From: Diphasiastrum complanatum
Lineage: Eukaryota > Streptophyta > Lycopodiopsida > Lycopodiales > Lycopodiaceae
NCBI GenBank assembly: GCA_029204225.1
Contig: CM055107.1
Coordinates: forward strand, 4,165,079-4,229,078
Reading direction: 5' to 3'
Length of the DNA: 64,000 nucleotides
Below the pieces are notes generated by a model that saw nothing but the letters and a program-made list of their open reading frames with translations, did not search any database and was not told where the DNA came from. Position numbers and translations under genes: made by a program. Each line of letters begins with the position of its first letter. The stretch's first letter is position 1. Shown in pieces: positions 62,831 to 64,000 of this stretch.

Positions 62831-64000
62831 AGAAGGATTGAAATAATTTTTAGGATAAAAAAATATATCAAACCTAATCTTGCAAATAGAGAGATAATAA
62901 CAAATATTAGACACAATATTCCAAATCTAAAAGAGTCTTGTAGATGGGAGATCAGAGAGGTTTGGAAAAGAGACATCGACACGTGCATACATAGATGGGT
63001 CACAGGTCTCTACCAACAATGCACAATTCCAAGGAATACATCTTCTATGTTAGCAATCGCTGTAGTATCCAAAGAAGCTGCTGAAAGCGGCTGGAGGCTC
63101 AATATGGTCCTGTTGTAAATCCATAAACTACAAAGGTCAGATGTGTGAGTGTTGTATGCAACAATGATGCTGCTCCTTTTTGTTGTTGCTACTGCTGCTA
63201 CTTGTGAAAGATTCAACTAGTTTCATCACATTTTGCAATATTTTCATATTTGGCATATTGAGGCCAAAACTTGTGTTAGACTTAGAGGTTGACTTTTCAA
63301 AGTTCATTAGTCTAAATTTCATTTGAATAAACACTTTTTGAAAGTGTGGGAAAGATAGAGTGCGAGTTTGAGTAGATTCAATTTGAATAAGTTGGGTACA
63401 TTGAATCTAGACCCAAAATTAGTAGGGTTAGCATTTTGGTGGGAAAGCCAAGTGGCCAAATAGGGTTTGGACCTCCTATAAAAGGATGTAACTCGTGGAG
63501 AGAGTCGTCTTCTCTCTTCTCTATCTCATTTCATGCTTATACATGGTTCTCTTGGGTTCTACTATCCATTGGTGCACTATCTTGGTGATTGCTTGCAATT
63601 CTATGTGTAGAATGATCTATATTTGCTATTTTTGGATCCACACGTGTGAAATACAGTAGCTTGCTGGTTTTGTACGGACAACAACAGTACATAATCTTTT
63701 CATTCAAGTTTGATCAAGTTCTATTAGTGTTTGCATCTCAAATTGTGTGTAGATGCTGATTTTTCTACATTGGTGAGATTGGTAGTGTATTTCTCTTTCT
63801 AACCAAAGATCATTCAAGTAGATTGGATCTTAAGGATCTGAAATCTTTCACACTACTTTCATTGCTAGAAATTTCTAGCTTGGCTAGGGCTGCTATGACT
63901 AGGGCAATTTTTTTTGCCATTGATCCAATGCCCAACACTGCTCCAATGACCTATAGCTAGTAAATGCTACCTAAAAATGCTCTACAGATTATTTTTAGTT
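62831..64000. other. No gene seen; possible LTR promoter near 63480
   Basis: TATAAAAGG (63477-63485) followed by a CT-rich start-like region (CTTCTCTCTTCTCTATCTC) resembles an LTR promoter on the plus strand. No LTR ends, PBS or coding domain can be placed before the window ends. Confidence 0.35.

Overview
This window is nuclear DNA of a land plant with a large, repeat-filled genome. It holds parts of two host genes, at least a dozen LTR-retrotransposon copies or fragments and two copies of one LINE. There are no bacterial-style operons. A seed-free plant such as a fern fits the long first-clock-gene protein, the giant intron and the type of LINE, but the species cannot be fixed from the sequence alone.

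Layout. 1-3.8 kb: a copia relic, then the last exon (+) of a GT4 glycosyltransferase. 3.8-5.7 kb: degraded open frames I do not recognise. 5.7-13.4 kb: a Ty3-type LTR with its primer-binding site (PBS), a copia gag with a 3' LTR carrying a very long (CT)n, and a second copia gag on the minus strand. 13.39-13.99 kb: a 5'-truncated LINE with a candidate 8-bp target-site duplication (TSD). 15.0-35.1 kb (-): an LHY/CCA1-type MYB clock gene. I can trace eight coding exons that join in phase into about 1004 residues. One intron of 15.9 kb, placed directly after the MYB repeat, contains a complete non-coding LTR element of 4.7 kb with a perfect 5-bp TSD and a 5.5-kb Ty1-copia element.

35.9-38.9 kb and 57.9-60.8 kb form an inverted duplication of about 2.9 kb. 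It includes the upstream region and probable 5' leader of the LHY gene, so the second copy places an LHY-like leader, without visible coding exons, facing right. The 19 kb between the arms is nested retrotransposon debris: copia integrase and RT pieces, a probable solo LTR, a minus-strand Ty3-gypsy pol split by a plus-strand gypsy LTR with a tRNA-Asp-type PBS, a gag-RT deletion derivative of copia, a 633-bp TRIM-like element, a gag-only Ty3-type element ending directly in a polypurine tract and LTR, and a copia integrase split by a solo LTR. 61.1-62.8 kb (-): a longer but internally deleted LINE with a CCHC zinc finger.

The only genes likely to be expressed for host function are the GT4 gene (only its 3' end is here) and the LHY-type gene. 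Everything else reads as mobile DNA in stages of decay. The most unusual points are the 62-bp units in the copia LTR that carry extra copies of the primer-binding site, the two kinds of gag-only or coding-free LTR elements, and the inverted duplication of a clock-gene leader.
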